29,532 nucleotides of DNA from JBDKVA01 sp039679375 (GCA_039679375.1 JBDKVA010000001.1:1-29532), one strand, 5' to 3'. Shown: positions 7,753 through 16,808, counted from the stretch's first letter. A program made the numbers and translations. Notes: generated from the letters alone by a model not told the origin.

Positions 7753-9681
7753 ATGATAGGTGAACGCGATATTTCCGGAATTATTCATCAGGACAGACTG
7801 GAAAGAAAAAGCAAAGGCTTTGAGGGAACATTTCTTGATTATGCAGAGCTGGTAAAGAAGGATCCGGAATTACCGATTCTTTCACATCAGAGAATTTTCA
7901 ACCTAATATCGAAGGCCGGGGTGGAAGTGGTAAAAACAGATGAATACCCCAGATTAAGAAGGCTATATGGAAATGATGTGATAAAGAAGTTCAAATTTTT
8001 TGAGGATTTTTACGGCATCGATAAAACGATCATGAAGATCGCACGCTATTTCCATTCCGCAGCAATGGCCGGAGAAGAGGCGAGACAGGTTTTGTATATG
8101 GTCGGTCCCGTAGGTTCCGGCAAATCGTCTTTAATGGAAGCATTGAAAAGAGCGCTTGAATGCAGCGAATACATTTATGCATTAAAAGGCTGCCCGTTGA
8201 GGGAAGAGCCGCTGCACCTTGTCCCAAAGCATCTCCGCAGCAATATCGAGGAAGTGCTGGGCGTCAGGATCGAGGGCGATCTGTGCCCGGTTTGCCGCTA
8301 CAGGTTGAAGCACGAGTTTATGGGTGAATATGAGCGGTTCCCGGTAGAGCAGGTAGGCTTTTCAATACGGTCCAGGAAAGGGATCGGTGTAGTTCCGCCG
8401 GTTGATCCGAATAATCAGGATACCAGCGTGTTGATCGGCAGTGTGGATATTTCAAAAATCGATCTTTACCCCGAAGATGATCCGAGGGTACTTTCACTTA
8501 ATGGCGCATTTCATGCAGGGAATAGAGGAATTGTCGAATTCATCGAGGTTTTTAAGAATGAGACGGAGTACCTGCATACGATGATCACCGCCACACAGGA
8601 GAAATCAGTGCCATCTCCGGGAAAAGGGGCCATGATCTACTTTGACGGAGTGATTCTGGCACATTCCAACGAAGCGGAATGGAATAAATTCAAATCAGAT
8701 CATACGAACGAAGCCATTCTGGATCGTATTGTCAAGATTGAAATCCCTTACTGCCTTGAATTGAACGAGGAAATGAAGATTTATGAAAAAATGCTCAGAA
8801 AGAGCCGTTTCAATGCTCATATCGCACCCCATACGATAGAAGCCGCCTCCATGTTTGCTATACTCACAAGACTTGCGCCATCGCCGAAGGTAGATTTTAT
8901 GACGAAACTCAAGATCTACAATGGAGAGGAAATCGTCGAGAAGGGTATGACAAGGAAAATCGATATACTGGAGTTGCGTGAAGAGGCGTCAAGGGAAGGT
9001 ATGTCGGGTATTTCCACCAGGTTTATCATGAAAGTACTCGATACGGCATTGTCGGAATCGGAGTGTGATTGTATCAATCCCATTTCGGTCATGGAAACGA
9101 TCATCAAATCGGTAAAGGAGCTTGCTGTCAGTGACGAGGAAAAAAGCAAATATACACGGTTCGTGCAGGATTCCATCAAGAAGGAGTATAACAGGATTTT
9201 GGAGAAGGAAGTCACAAAGGCTTTTATTTATGGTTACAAGGAACAGGCAGAGAGCCTTTTCAATAACTATCTGGATCATGCCGAGGCCTATATCAATAAA
9301 ACAAGGCTGAAGGATCCAAATACAGGCGAGGAACTTGAACCCGACGAGAAGTTCATGAGATCCATCGAAGAACAAATCGGGATCACGGAAGCCTCGGCAA
9401 AGGGATTCAGGGGAGATGTGACCGCATACATGTTTTTTGTGCTGAGAAATGGCGGGAAGCTGGACTACAATAGCTATGAACCGCTGAAAGAGGCTATAGA
9501 GAAGAAGCTGACGGTTTCCGTGAAAGAATTGAGCAGGATTGTGACCAGAGCGAAGGTAAGAGACGAAGAGCAAGACAGGAAATACAATGCAATGGTGGAG
9601 GAAATGAAGCGTAACGGCTATTGCGACCATTGCTGCAACGTTGTGTTGAAATATGCTGCAAACAATCTGTGGAAGGACTGA
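7753..9681 (+). CDS. prkA: PrkA-type AAA+ protein / serine protein kinase
   Basis: PrkA (YeaG in enterobacteria) is a cytosolic AAA+ protein with reported serine kinase activity that acts in sporulation of Bacillus and in starvation responses elsewhere. ATG 7753 is set by AAGGAGG 5 bases upstream, giving 642 residues, near the family's usual 630-650. The Walker A motif GPVGSGKSS lies at about residues 118-126. The family segment CPLREEPLHLVP and a Cys-x-x-Cys pair (CPVCRYRLKHEF) follow. The AAA+ region extends to about residue 370, and the rest is the C-terminal PrkA domain. It heads the prkA-yhbH-spoVR cluster. A TATAAT at 7707-7712 is the nearest promoter-like word, but no convincing -35 was found, and a sporulation sigma factor may be used. 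Confidence 0.95.
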   Translation: MIGERDISGIIHQDRLERKSKGFEGTFLDYAELVKKDPELPILSHQRIFNLISKAGVEVVKTDEYPRLRRLYGNDVIKKFKFFEDFYGIDKTIMKIARYFHSAAMAGEEARQVLYMVGPVGSGKSSLMEALKRALECSEYIYALKGCPLREEPLHLVPKHLRSNIEEVLGVRIEGDLCPVCRYRLKHEFMGEYERFPVEQVGFSIRSRKGIGVVPPVDPNNQDTSVLIGSVDISKIDLYPEDDPRVLSLNGAFHAGNRGIVEFIEVFKNETEYLHTMITATQEKSVPSPGKGAMIYFDGVILAHSNEAEWNKFKSDHTNEAILDRIVKIEIPYCLELNEEMKIYEKMLRKSRFNAHIAPHTIEAASMFAILTRLAPSPKVDFMTKLKIYNGEEIVEKGMTRKIDILELREEASREGMSGISTRFIMKVLDTALSESECDCINPISVMETIIKSVKELAVSDEEKSKYTRFVQDSIKKEYNRILEKEVTKAFIYGYKEQAESLFNNYLDHAEAYINKTRLKDPNTGEELEPDEKFMRSIEEQIGITEASAKGFRGDVTAYMFFVLRNGGKLDYNSYEPLKEAIEKKLTVSVKELSRIVTRAKVRDEEQDRKYNAMVEEMKRNGYCDHCCNVVLKYAANNLWKD

Positions 9682-9708
9682 ACCATTACCCGTTAACGGA
9701 GGTGCGAA

Positions 9709-10887
9709 ATGGCTATTTTCAGAGATTTCGATCCGGGCGGAAGGGAGCGCTCCGCCGAAGATCGGCGAAGGCACAAGGAGCTTGTGGAAGAATCCATAAA
9801 AAAAAACATAGGTAATATCATTGCGGAAGAGAGTATTATCGGCCAGAGTGGAAACAAAAAGATCAAAATTCCTGTAAAGGGGATCAAGGAGTACAGCTTC
9901 ATTTATGGCAGGAATACCCACGGGACAGCCTCCGGAGATGGAGAGGAAAGGCGCGGCGACGTCGTGGGCGAAGAGGTTGAGGGGAATACCAATGGGACAA
10001 ATGGCGCAGGTAATCAAGAGGGCGAGGACATTTATGAGACGGAAATCACGATCGAAGAGCTTGTGAATTACCTGTTCGACGACCTCGAGCTGCCCTATCT
10101 GGATAGAAAAAAGCTCTCGGAAAATGAATCGGAGAACGGATTCAGAAATTTAGGCTACCAAAGGAAAGGCATCCCGCCAAGATTGGCAAAAAGAAGATCG
10201 GCAATCGAAAAGATAAAAAGGAGAAAGTCGTATCAAAGAAGCCTGAGGGAGGCTGAAAAGGATGATTGCAGCCATCAGAGCCGTTTCCCTTTTACGGAGG
10301 ATGATTTACGGTACCGCAGGCTCAGGGAAAAGCGCAGGAAAGACTTCAATGCCGTTGTTATCTGCATTATGGATGTATCGGGTTCCATGGATCAAACCAA
10401 GAAATATATGGCGCGGAGCTTTTATTTTCTTCTCTACCAGTTCCTGAAACAGAGGTATTCCAATGTGGAAGTAGTATTCGTGGCGCATACCACTGCAGCA
10501 AAAGAGGTGGGTGAACTGGAATTTTTCCACAGGGGAGAATCAGGAGGCACCTATATCAGCAGCGGCTACGAGAAAGCGCTGGAGATCATCGAACAGCGTT
10601 ACAATCCTGCAAACTGGAACATTTATGCCTTCCACTGCAGTGACGGTGATAACTGGACAGAGGACAACAAAAAGGCAGTGGAATTGGCCGGCAGGCTCTG
10701 TGAGGTATGCAACCTGTTTGGCTATGGAGAGATCGTACCGGGATACTACTATTCCGGAAGTACGGTAAAGTCGGAATATCAGAAAAGTATTAAAGCTGAT
10801 AATTTTATTATTGTTACGATGTCAAGAAAGGATGACATCATAGCAGGTTTAAAACGCTTGTTGGAAAAGGATGAAGAACAGAGATAA
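9709..10887 (+). CDS. yhbH: YhbH/YeaH family sporulation protein (DUF444)
   Basis: Member of the DUF444 family found between prkA and spoVR in spore formers; loss in Bacillus affects sporulation. It begins 27 bases after prkA with an ACGGAGGTG ribosome site. The protein has 392 residues. The N-terminal half is charged and contains a Gly/Glu-rich stretch near residues 80-105. The C-terminal half is a von Willebrand factor A-like domain with the metal site DVSGS at residues 222-226, and SDG later as a second part of the site. Partner proteins are presumably PrkA and SpoVR, as the trio is conserved from Firmicutes to Proteobacteria (YeaG-YeaH-YcgB). The biochemical role is not settled. Confidence 0.93.
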   Translation: MAIFRDFDPGGRERSAEDRRRHKELVEESIKKNIGNIIAEESIIGQSGNKKIKIPVKGIKEYSFIYGRNTHGTASGDGEERRGDVVGEEVEGNTNGTNGAGNQEGEDIYETEITIEELVNYLFDDLELPYLDRKKLSENESENGFRNLGYQRKGIPPRLAKRRSAIEKIKRRKSYQRSLREAEKDDCSHQSRFPFTEDDLRYRRLREKRRKDFNAVVICIMDVSGSMDQTKKYMARSFYFLLYQFLKQRYSNVEVVFVAHTTAAKEVGELEFFHRGESGGTYISSGYEKALEIIEQRYNPANWNIYAFHCSDGDNWTEDNKKAVELAGRLCEVCNLFGYGEIVPGYYYSGSTVKSEYQKSIKADNFIIVTMSRKDDIIAGLKRLLEKDEEQR

Positions 10888-10918
10888 ATAAAACGGGCAG
10901 GTTGCCGGAGGATAGGAT

Positions 10919-12307
10919 ATGTCGGATTACAGTATGAGGGAGCTTGAATATTGGAATAAACGAATTGAAGAAGAAGTTGGAAATGCAGGGCTTGACTGCT
11001 ATGAGCAGGAATTTGAGCTGGTAAGTTATGAGGACATGACTTCATATGAGGCGTATATCGGCATGCCGTCGCATTATCCGCATTGGAGCTTCGGAAAGGC
11101 GTATGAAAGGATCAGGACGCTAAACCGGTACAATTTGTCGGGACTGCCTTATGAAATGGTGATCAATTCAAACCCGTGCATCGCCTATCTGATGAAGGAC
11201 AATTCACTGCTGCTGCAGATATTGACTATGTCGCATGTTTATGGCCATAATGATTTCTTTAAAAACAACAGGCTATTTAAAACGGCTACCCGCGCAGAGT
11301 ATACGGTTGAAATATTCAAGAATCACGCGGCAAGGATACGGGAATATATCAGTGACCCGGCTATCGGATACGCAAAAGTGGAAAAGATACTTAGCGCATG
11401 CCACGCTTTACGGTACCAATGTCCAAGGACAATAGGAGCAAAAAAACTGGAGGAGTGCGAAATAAAAAAACGTTTGAAGGAAGGTATGAATAAAACGGAG
11501 AGTGATTTTCCGCTCCTGGAACCGGTAAAGGACAAATTTCACGATGAGCCCGACCTGAAGCAGATCCCGCTTGAGCCGGAGGAGGACCTGCTTTTATTTA
11601 TCGCTGCCTATGGAAGACTGGAGGAATGGGAAAGGGATATCATCGATATTGTAAGAGAAGAAACACAATATTTCCTGCCGCAGATCGAAACAAAGACCAT
11701 GAATGAAGGTTGGGCAAGCTATTGGCACTATTGCCTCATGAATAAATTGGAATTGCCGCAGCAGCTTCATTTTGAATTTCTGAGGATGCACAATCAGGTC
11801 GTTAAACCTCACGAAGGTCATTTGAATCCATATTATTTGGGCTTCAAAATATTTGATGACATACTCAAAAAAAATTCTTCCGATACGAAAAAGATATTCG
11901 AGGTACGGCATATCGAACGGGATGAGTCTTTTATCAGGAGGTACCTGACGCAGGAACTATGTTGCGAAATGAAGCTTTACGAATACGAAAAAGACGGTAA
12001 TGAGTATGTGATTTCCGAGGTGGCCGACGAAACCGGATGGATGAAGATCCGCGATACTTTGGCAAATTCGTCGGGCCTGGGAGGTATACCATGTATCAGG
12101 GTGGCAGAATGGATGCAGAAGGAAAAGACACTGCTGCTTGAGCATATTTATGACGGCAGGGAACTGGAAATGAATTATGCGAATGAAACGCTGAAGCATC
12201 TGGTGGATCTATGGGAGGGAAAGGCGATTCTCAATACCGTATACGAAGGAAGGAAGCGGTCCGTCATTTGCGATGAGCAGAAAAAAATTATAATAGCCAA
12301 TAAGTAG
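10919..12307 (+). CDS. spoVR: Stage V sporulation protein R
   Basis: SpoVR-family protein linked to spore cortex formation in Bacillus; the enterobacterial counterpart is YcgB. It starts 31 bases after yhbH, with GGAGGATAGGAT before ATG 10919. At 462 residues it matches the family length (about 468 in B. subtilis). Family-typical stretches are visible: PSHYPHWSFGKAYER with EMVINSNPCIAYLMKDN near the N-terminus, SHVYGHNDFFKNN, and later ETKTMNEGWASYWHYCLMN and KPHEGHLNPYYLGFKIF. The conserved His and Glu residues in these motifs suggest a metal site, but no enzymatic activity is established. No terminator is evident after the stop codon, so transcription may continue into the tRNA gene, which also has its own promoter. 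Confidence 0.95.
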   Translation: MSDYSMRELEYWNKRIEEEVGNAGLDCYEQEFELVSYEDMTSYEAYIGMPSHYPHWSFGKAYERIRTLNRYNLSGLPYEMVINSNPCIAYLMKDNSLLLQILTMSHVYGHNDFFKNNRLFKTATRAEYTVEIFKNHAARIREYISDPAIGYAKVEKILSACHALRYQCPRTIGAKKLEECEIKKRLKEGMNKTESDFPLLEPVKDKFHDEPDLKQIPLEPEEDLLLFIAAYGRLEEWERDIIDIVREETQYFLPQIETKTMNEGWASYWHYCLMNKLELPQQLHFEFLRMHNQVVKPHEGHLNPYYLGFKIFDDILKKNSSDTKKIFEVRHIERDESFIRRYLTQELCCEMKLYEYEKDGNEYVISEVADETGWMKIRDTLANSSGLGGIPCIRVAEWMQKEKTLLLEHIYDGRELEMNYANETLKHLVDLWEGKAILNTVYEGRKRSVICDEQKKIIIANK

Positions 12308-12320
12308 AGAATAATTTGGG

Positions 12321-12349
12321 TTGACTAGTCGCGGATGAAGTCTTATAAT
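12321..12349 (+). promoter_or_regulatory. Sigma-A promoter of tRNA-Val
   Basis: TTGACT (12321-12326), 17-base spacer, TATAAT (12344-12349). Expected start near 12356, 40 bases before the tRNA. Confidence 0.85.
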
Positions 12350-12395
12350 ATTAAACACAAGGAAAAGTCATAAAGTGCATAGATAAAACAGGCAG

Positions 12396-12470
12396 GGGGG
12401 ATTAACTCAGCGGGAGAGTGCTACCTTCACACGGTAGAAGTCATTGGTTCGAATCCAATATTCCCCACCA
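12396..12470 (+). tRNA. tRNA-Val(CAC)
   Basis: Full 75-base cloverleaf with encoded CCA. The acceptor stem GGGGGAT pairs with ATTCCCC (one G-U), the D stem is ACTC/GAGT, and the anticodon stem CTACC/GGTAG holds loop TTCACAC with anticodon CAC (codon GUG). The T arm is ATTGG-TTCGAAT-CCAAT. It stands alone with its own promoter and terminator. Confidence 0.95.
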
Positions 12471-12483
12471 AAACAATCAGAAG

Positions 12484-12527
12484 GCAAATGATTTGTAAGA
12501 ATAATGTAACAAATCGTTTGCTTTTTT
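12484..12527 (+). terminator. Terminator of tRNA-Val
   Basis: 13-base stem (12484-12496 with 12509-12521, one U-G pair), 12-base loop, then six T. Confidence 0.9.
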
Positions 12528-12665
12528 ATTTTGAGCTTATGGCAGTAGACCTACAGGCGTTTTCTCCGCTCCTTCCTTTTTTCATGGGACTATCCCGGGT
12601 ATCCCGCGTATGGTAAAATAAATAATATGAAATGTAAGTATATATGATATTTTAAGTGAGGTATT

Positions 12666-13670
12666 ATGCAAATGAAAAGAATTTTACCGGTTATTTTGAT
12701 TCTTTCCTTAATGGTTACAGGATGCGCTTCAAAAAACAAGAATGCCGGTGGGGGCAGTACCGCGGAAAATGCGCAAAGCACAGGACAGGGCAACAAAGCA
12801 ACCTCTTCCAAGGCACTTGAGGGGGAGATCAAGTTTTATCCCACATATGATGCCAATTATAAAACAACCGGGAATGAGGAATTTGATTTCTGGTTTGATA
12901 TCCCGGTCGGCTGGAAAGCAGCTGACTGGTCTGGGGACGGATCCGGATATACTATATTGCCAGGCAGCGACAGTATTGAAATAATAATGTACGGAGTTTT
13001 GAAAGATGGTCCGGAAAAGGAATTCTACTCTTCGCTTTCCGGTAAAAACGGAAAAATATCCGATTTTACATACCGGGACGGTTGGGTCGGAAAGCAAATC
13101 GACATTTCTGATACGGAAAGCTATTTTGTGCGTGTTGACGGAGACAGTTACATGATCTTTCACGTAAACGCAAAAGGCGATGCTGCATGGATAAAGCAAA
13201 ATCAGGAGACACTCAACTATATCGCAATGAGCGCCAGAACTACCCGTGAGAGCTACGGAAGCGGGATAGACGATAAAAACACCATATCGCTCGATGAGCT
13301 TCAGCTTGGTGAAATAAAGCTGGACATGACATATGACGAAATGAGGAAGGCTATGAAATCAAAGCTCGTAAAAGAGGAGTCGGAAGAATTTGAGGGGCTG
13401 GTTGCCAAGACGCTTTTTTTCGAGGACAATACACAGATTTATGTAGTAGACAATTCGGTTTACAGTATAAATGTCACCAGTCCGGATTATCCGACCCCAA
13501 GGGGCCTGAAGACCGGAGATACCGTAAAGAGGCTTGTTGACTTGTATGGAGAACCGCCAAACAAAGAGGATGACAGTCATTGGGGATATACCTATGATGG
13601 TTACGAGCTGTTCACAGTGGTCATTAAAAATGAGAAAGTTGTGGAGATCCAGATCGATGTAGCTTTATAG
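12666..13670 (+). CDS. Putative lipoprotein of unknown function
   Basis: Not recognised as a named family. The signal peptide has a textbook lipobox, MVTGC, with Cys20 as the predicted lipidation site. A Gly/Ser/Asn/Gln-rich linker follows (about residues 24-50). Two folded regions seem present: residues about 58-190, with FDFWFDIPVGWK, and residues about 210-334. The second contains LDMTYDEMRKAM and, later, LKTGDTVKRLVDLYGEPP; this pattern resembles SmpA/BamE or BLIP-like repeats. ATG 12666 follows GAGG; ATG 12672 is also possible. An extended -10 (TGGTAAAAT, 12611-12619) may be its promoter. The PNP gene begins only 26 bases after the stop, so the two may share a transcript. Confidence 0.78.
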   Translation: MQMKRILPVILILSLMVTGCASKNKNAGGGSTAENAQSTGQGNKATSSKALEGEIKFYPTYDANYKTTGNEEFDFWFDIPVGWKAADWSGDGSGYTILPGSDSIEIIMYGVLKDGPEKEFYSSLSGKNGKISDFTYRDGWVGKQIDISDTESYFVRVDGDSYMIFHVNAKGDAAWIKQNQETLNYIAMSARTTRESYGSGIDDKNTISLDELQLGEIKLDMTYDEMRKAMKSKLVKEESEEFEGLVAKTLFFEDNTQIYVVDNSVYSINVTSPDYPTPRGLKTGDTVKRLVDLYGEPPNKEDDSHWGYTYDGYELFTVVIKNEKVVEIQIDVAL

Positions 13671-13696
13671 GATTTATAGGAAAGGAAGCGCGAGAG

Positions 13697-14524
13697 ATGA
13701 ATGATATCAAGGAAAAGATACAGGAAACAGTCGATTACATCAAAGGGAAGATCGGTGGGAAACCGCAAATAGGGATCATTCTGGGATCCGGACTGGGCTC
13801 GCTTGTGGATGTGCTGGAGCAGCCTGTCGAAATCGACTACAAAGATATACCGGGGTTCCCTGAAGCGACCGCTCCGGGCCATGCCGGAAAGCTGATATAT
13901 GGCTTGTTGGGCGGAAAAAGGGTGCTGGCCATGAAAGGGCGGTTCCACTATTACGAAGGTTATGATATTTCGCAGGTGGTATTTCATATCCGTGTATTCA
14001 AATTGCTTGGGATCGACGACCTGCTTGTGACCAATGCAGCGGGAGGCGTAAATACCGGTTTCAAGCCCGGAGACCTCATGCTGATAACGGATCATATCAG
14101 CTTTTTCGCTCCGTCTCCTTTACGGGGCAGGAATCTGGATGAGTTTGGTACAAGGTTTCCGGATATGTGCGGCGTTTACAGCAGCGACCTGATCGAAACT
14201 GCTAAAAAGGCAGCCGGGAAGGAAGGCCTTATTCTGAAGGAGGGCATATATGCATTTGCACAGGGGCCGATGTATGAAACGCCTGCGGAAATAAGAGCAT
14301 TTCGGGTACTTGGCGCCGATGCGGTAGGTATGTCGACGGTACCGGAGGTCATTACCGCCCACCATTCCGGCATGAAGGTTCTGGGTATTTCCTGCATCAC
14401 AAACATGGCGGCAGGGATACTGAATCAGCCTCTGAATCATAAGGAGGTTCTGGACATAGGAAAACAGGTTGAGAAGAAATTTTCATCGCTTGTTACAGAG
14501 ATCATATCCAATTGGCCAATATGA
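13697..14524 (+). CDS. Purine nucleoside phosphorylase (inosine/guanosine type)
   Basis: Cleaves purine (deoxy)ribonucleosides with phosphate to free base plus (deoxy)ribose-1-phosphate, in the cytosol. The 275-residue length fits the trimeric PNP family (PupG/PunA). Motifs are ILGSGLGSLVD at the phosphate site, KGRFHYYEGYD, VTNAAGGV, and MYETPAEIRAFRVLGADAVGMSTVPE. By comparison with human PNP, Glu194 (human E201) and Asn236 in ITNM (human N243) mark specificity for 6-oxopurines, so adenosine would need prior deamination. GGAAAGGAAG precedes ATG 13697. The downstream deaminase and SAH hydrolase genes make a purine-recycling role likely. The HTH-methyltransferase gene after it has its own promoter. 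Confidence 0.93.
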   Translation: MNDIKEKIQETVDYIKGKIGGKPQIGIILGSGLGSLVDVLEQPVEIDYKDIPGFPEATAPGHAGKLIYGLLGGKRVLAMKGRFHYYEGYDISQVVFHIRVFKLLGIDDLLVTNAAGGVNTGFKPGDLMLITDHISFFAPSPLRGRNLDEFGTRFPDMCGVYSSDLIETAKKAAGKEGLILKEGIYAFAQGPMYETPAEIRAFRVLGADAVGMSTVPEVITAHHSGMKVLGISCITNMAAGILNQPLNHKEVLDIGKQVEKKFSSLVTEIISNWPI

Positions 14525-14587
14525 AAATAAAAATGAATATGAATACGATAAAAGAGAATTTGTCATGACGTTAATTGAAAATGAGTG

Positions 14588-14616
14588 TTGATAATTTTAC
14601 CCAATTGAGGTAAAAT
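14588..14616 (+). promoter_or_regulatory. Promoter with an embedded dyad, upstream of the HTH-methyltransferase gene
   Basis: TTGATA (14588-14593), a 17-base spacer and TAAAAT (14611-14616) form a good sigma-A promoter. An inverted repeat, ATTTTACC (14594-14601) and GGTAAAAT (14609-14616), fills the spacer and covers the -10 box. This is the placement used by MerR-type regulators and by simple repressors. The downstream gene encodes a MerR/excisionase-like HTH, so autoregulation is a reasonable inference. Confidence 0.7.
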
Positions 14617-14648
14617 AGTTTTATGACTTTTCAGGGAGAATAATTTTA

Positions 14649-15449
14649 ATGGATAAAGAAATTCTCAATATGGAGGAAGCTGCAGAACTTTTTAATGTCA
14701 GCATTAAGACATTTATAAAATTGCTGAAGGAAGAGCAGGTCCCTGCAAGAAAGATCGGCAGGGAATGGCGCTTCAGCAGGAATGCCCTGATCCAGTGGCT
14801 TTCATCGGGAGACTCCAAGCAATATTCTTCCAGCGACAGCGACGCCAGGGAGTTTTTTGACAGGGTCGCGCCCGAATGGGAGAATCTGCGCGGGAGCTAT
14901 TACGATGATGAGGTGACAGGCAGACTGCTTGATACAGGGATCCTCCAGGACGACATGACACTGGTGGATCTTGGCGCCGGTGACGGATACCTTTCCCGTG
15001 CTGTCTCGAAACATGTCGGAAAAGTCATTGCCGTCGATATATCCGGCGAAATGCTGAAGGAGCTTGAGCGAAAGGCAGATAAGGACGGCCTTGTAAATAT
15101 ACAGACCATCGAGAGCGATGTATGTGATATGCCTATCGGGGATGAAAGCGTCGATCTCGTTTGTGCCAATATGTTTTTGCACCATATTGAAGAGCCTGTT
15201 ATGGCACTGAAGGAAATGTACCGGATCCTCAAACCGGGCGGCAGGGTATTTCTGGCCGATCTGAATGAGCATGGGAACATTGAATTCAAGGATAAAATGC
15301 ACGATCTCTGGCAGGGCTTTTCACAAAATGAAGTGAAGGAATGGTTTACCCGATGCAAATTCAAAAATATCAAATATGACATACCCGGTAAAAAAGCTGC
15401 CGCCAAAAAAGGCGACATTGCCGTATTTATAATGCTAGCAGAAAAATAA
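14649..15449 (+). CDS. HTH (excisionase/MerR-like) - SAM methyltransferase fusion protein
   Basis: A 266-residue two-domain protein. Residues about 5-55 form an excisionase/MerR-like helix-turn-helix of the HTH_17 type (LNMEEAAELFNVSIKTFIK, then RKIGREWRFSRNALIQWL). Residues about 65-266 form a class I SAM-dependent methyltransferase. Its motif I is VDLGAGDGYL and motif II is VIAVDIS; FLHHIEEPVMALKEMYRILKPGG follows, as in UbiE/ArsM-like small-molecule enzymes. AGGGAG lies 10 bases before ATG 14649. It is followed after 24 bases by the SAH hydrolase gene. The fusion could be a regulator that uses the methyltransferase fold to sense SAM or SAH, or an enzyme that controls its own expression. 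The methyl acceptor is unknown. Confidence 0.85.
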   Translation: MDKEILNMEEAAELFNVSIKTFIKLLKEEQVPARKIGREWRFSRNALIQWLSSGDSKQYSSSDSDAREFFDRVAPEWENLRGSYYDDEVTGRLLDTGILQDDMTLVDLGAGDGYLSRAVSKHVGKVIAVDISGEMLKELERKADKDGLVNIQTIESDVCDMPIGDESVDLVCANMFLHHIEEPVMALKEMYRILKPGGRVFLADLNEHGNIEFKDKMHDLWQGFSQNEVKEWFTRCKFKNIKYDIPGKKAAAKKGDIAVFIMLAEK

Positions 15450-15473
15450 GAAGAAAATTGGAGGAATTTAGAA

Positions 15474-16736
15474 ATGGTAAAATGTGATATTAAGGATAAA
15501 TCCCTTGCACCAAAGGGCAAGCTGAGAATTGAATGGGCGGATAACCAGATGCCTGTCTTAAAAATGATCCGGGAAAGATTTGCTAAGGAGAAGCCTCTGG
15601 CGGGGAAAAAGATGTCCTGCTGCCTGCATGTCACAACCGAAACAGCCAATCTGATCCGAACGCTCAAGGAGGGTGGGGCCGACATCGTGCTTTGCGCTTC
15701 CAATCCACTGTCCACACAGGACGATGTAGCCGCTTCACTGGTCATGGATTACGGTGTATCTGTTTATGCAATAAAGGGTGAGGACAGGGATACCTATTAC
15801 AGGCACCTTTTGGCTGCGATCGAACACGGTCCGGATTTGACGCAGGATGACGGATGTGACCTGGTAGGACTGCTTCACAAGGATTACAGCGGTTCATATC
15901 TTAAGAATGTGATTGGCGGTACGGAGGAGACGACTACCGGAGTAATCCGGCTAAAGAGCATGGAAAAGGATCATGCATTAAAAATACCCATTATTGCGGT
16001 AAACGAGTCGGACACGAAGCACCTGTTTGACAACAGGTACGGAACAGGGCAAAGCACGCTGGACGGACTATTAAGAGCTACCAATATCCTGCTTTCAGGT
16101 AAAAACTTTGTTGTGTGCGGTTATGGCTGGTGCGGAAAAGGCCTTGCGCTGAGAGCGAAGGGAATGGGAGCGAATGTCACTGTTACCGAGGTTGACCCGG
16201 TCAAGGCAATCGAGGCTGTGATGGAAGGTTTCCGGGTGATGAAGCTGGAAGAGGCCATGCATTTTGCCGACATCATTATTACCGTTACAGGCGATCTTAA
16301 TGTGATCGATGAAAAGCATATAAAGCTGGCTAAGGATGGCGTCGTAATCGCCAATTCAGGCCATTTCAACGATGAAATCAATATCACGGCGCTTGAGGCA
16401 TTGGCCTCATCGAAGAGGACCGTCCGTGATTTTGTGGAGGAATATACGCTGAAGGATGGCCGGAAGATATTCCTGCTGGCAGAAGGCAGGCTTTTGAACC
16501 TTTCGGCGGCAGAAGGGCATCCGGCTGTCGTTATGGACATGAGCTTTGCAAATCAGGCATTAGGTGCGGAGTATATCGTCAAAAATGCCGATAAAATGGA
16601 AAAGAAGGTTTATCTGCTGCCAAATGAAGTGGATCAGCAGATTGCTGGACTGAAACTGGAATCCATAGGTGTCAGAATCGATGTGCTGACAAAGGAACAG
16701 GAGGCATACCTGTCATCCTGGCAAAGCGGTACATGA
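15474..16736 (+). CDS. ahcY: Adenosylhomocysteinase (SAH hydrolase family)
   Basis: Reversibly hydrolyses S-adenosylhomocysteine to adenosine and homocysteine with tightly bound NAD, relieving product inhibition of methyltransferases. The protein has 420 residues. Motifs include CLHVTTETA, SNPLSTQDDVAASL, DDGCDLVGLLH, GGTEETTTGV, NESDTKHLFDNRYGTGQS and the NAD-binding GYGWCGKG. EGHPAVVMDMSFANQAL carries the active-site His. The C-terminus stops at LSSWQSGT and lacks the Lys/Tyr tail (DHYRY type) of eukaryotic and many bacterial enzymes, as in archaeal and Thermotoga-type proteins. GGAGG lies about 9 bases before ATG 15474. Because archaeal-type members can prefer S-inosylhomocysteine, and a deaminase is in this operon, SAH may not be the only substrate. 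Confidence 0.94.
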   Translation: MVKCDIKDKSLAPKGKLRIEWADNQMPVLKMIRERFAKEKPLAGKKMSCCLHVTTETANLIRTLKEGGADIVLCASNPLSTQDDVAASLVMDYGVSVYAIKGEDRDTYYRHLLAAIEHGPDLTQDDGCDLVGLLHKDYSGSYLKNVIGGTEETTTGVIRLKSMEKDHALKIPIIAVNESDTKHLFDNRYGTGQSTLDGLLRATNILLSGKNFVVCGYGWCGKGLALRAKGMGANVTVTEVDPVKAIEAVMEGFRVMKLEEAMHFADIIITVTGDLNVIDEKHIKLAKDGVVIANSGHFNDEINITALEALASSKRTVRDFVEEYTLKDGRKIFLLAEGRLLNLSAAEGHPAVVMDMSFANQALGAEYIVKNADKMEKKVYLLPNEVDQQIAGLKLESIGVRIDVLTKEQEAYLSSWQSGT

Positions 16737-16808
16737 TCCGCATACAGAGTTTCAATCGGTTGTTTGATCTTAATTTCGGGTAAAATTTATTGCGAGGGGT
16801 AGACGGAT

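Noticed and set aside
8989..10017. 342-codon open frame on the minus strand across the prkA-yhbH junction
   Set aside because: It lies opposite two well-recognised genes with good ribosome sites, has no domain signature and is a by-product of codon bias.
14900..15745. 281-codon minus-strand frame opposite the HTH-methyltransferase and ahcY
   Set aside because: It spans the intergenic gap and two clear plus-strand genes; the composition is Ser/Phe-rich with no motif.
16737..16808. A separate promoter for deoC between ahcY and deoC
   Set aside because: TAAAAT occurs, but no -35 box lies at proper spacing; read-through from ahcY is simpler.
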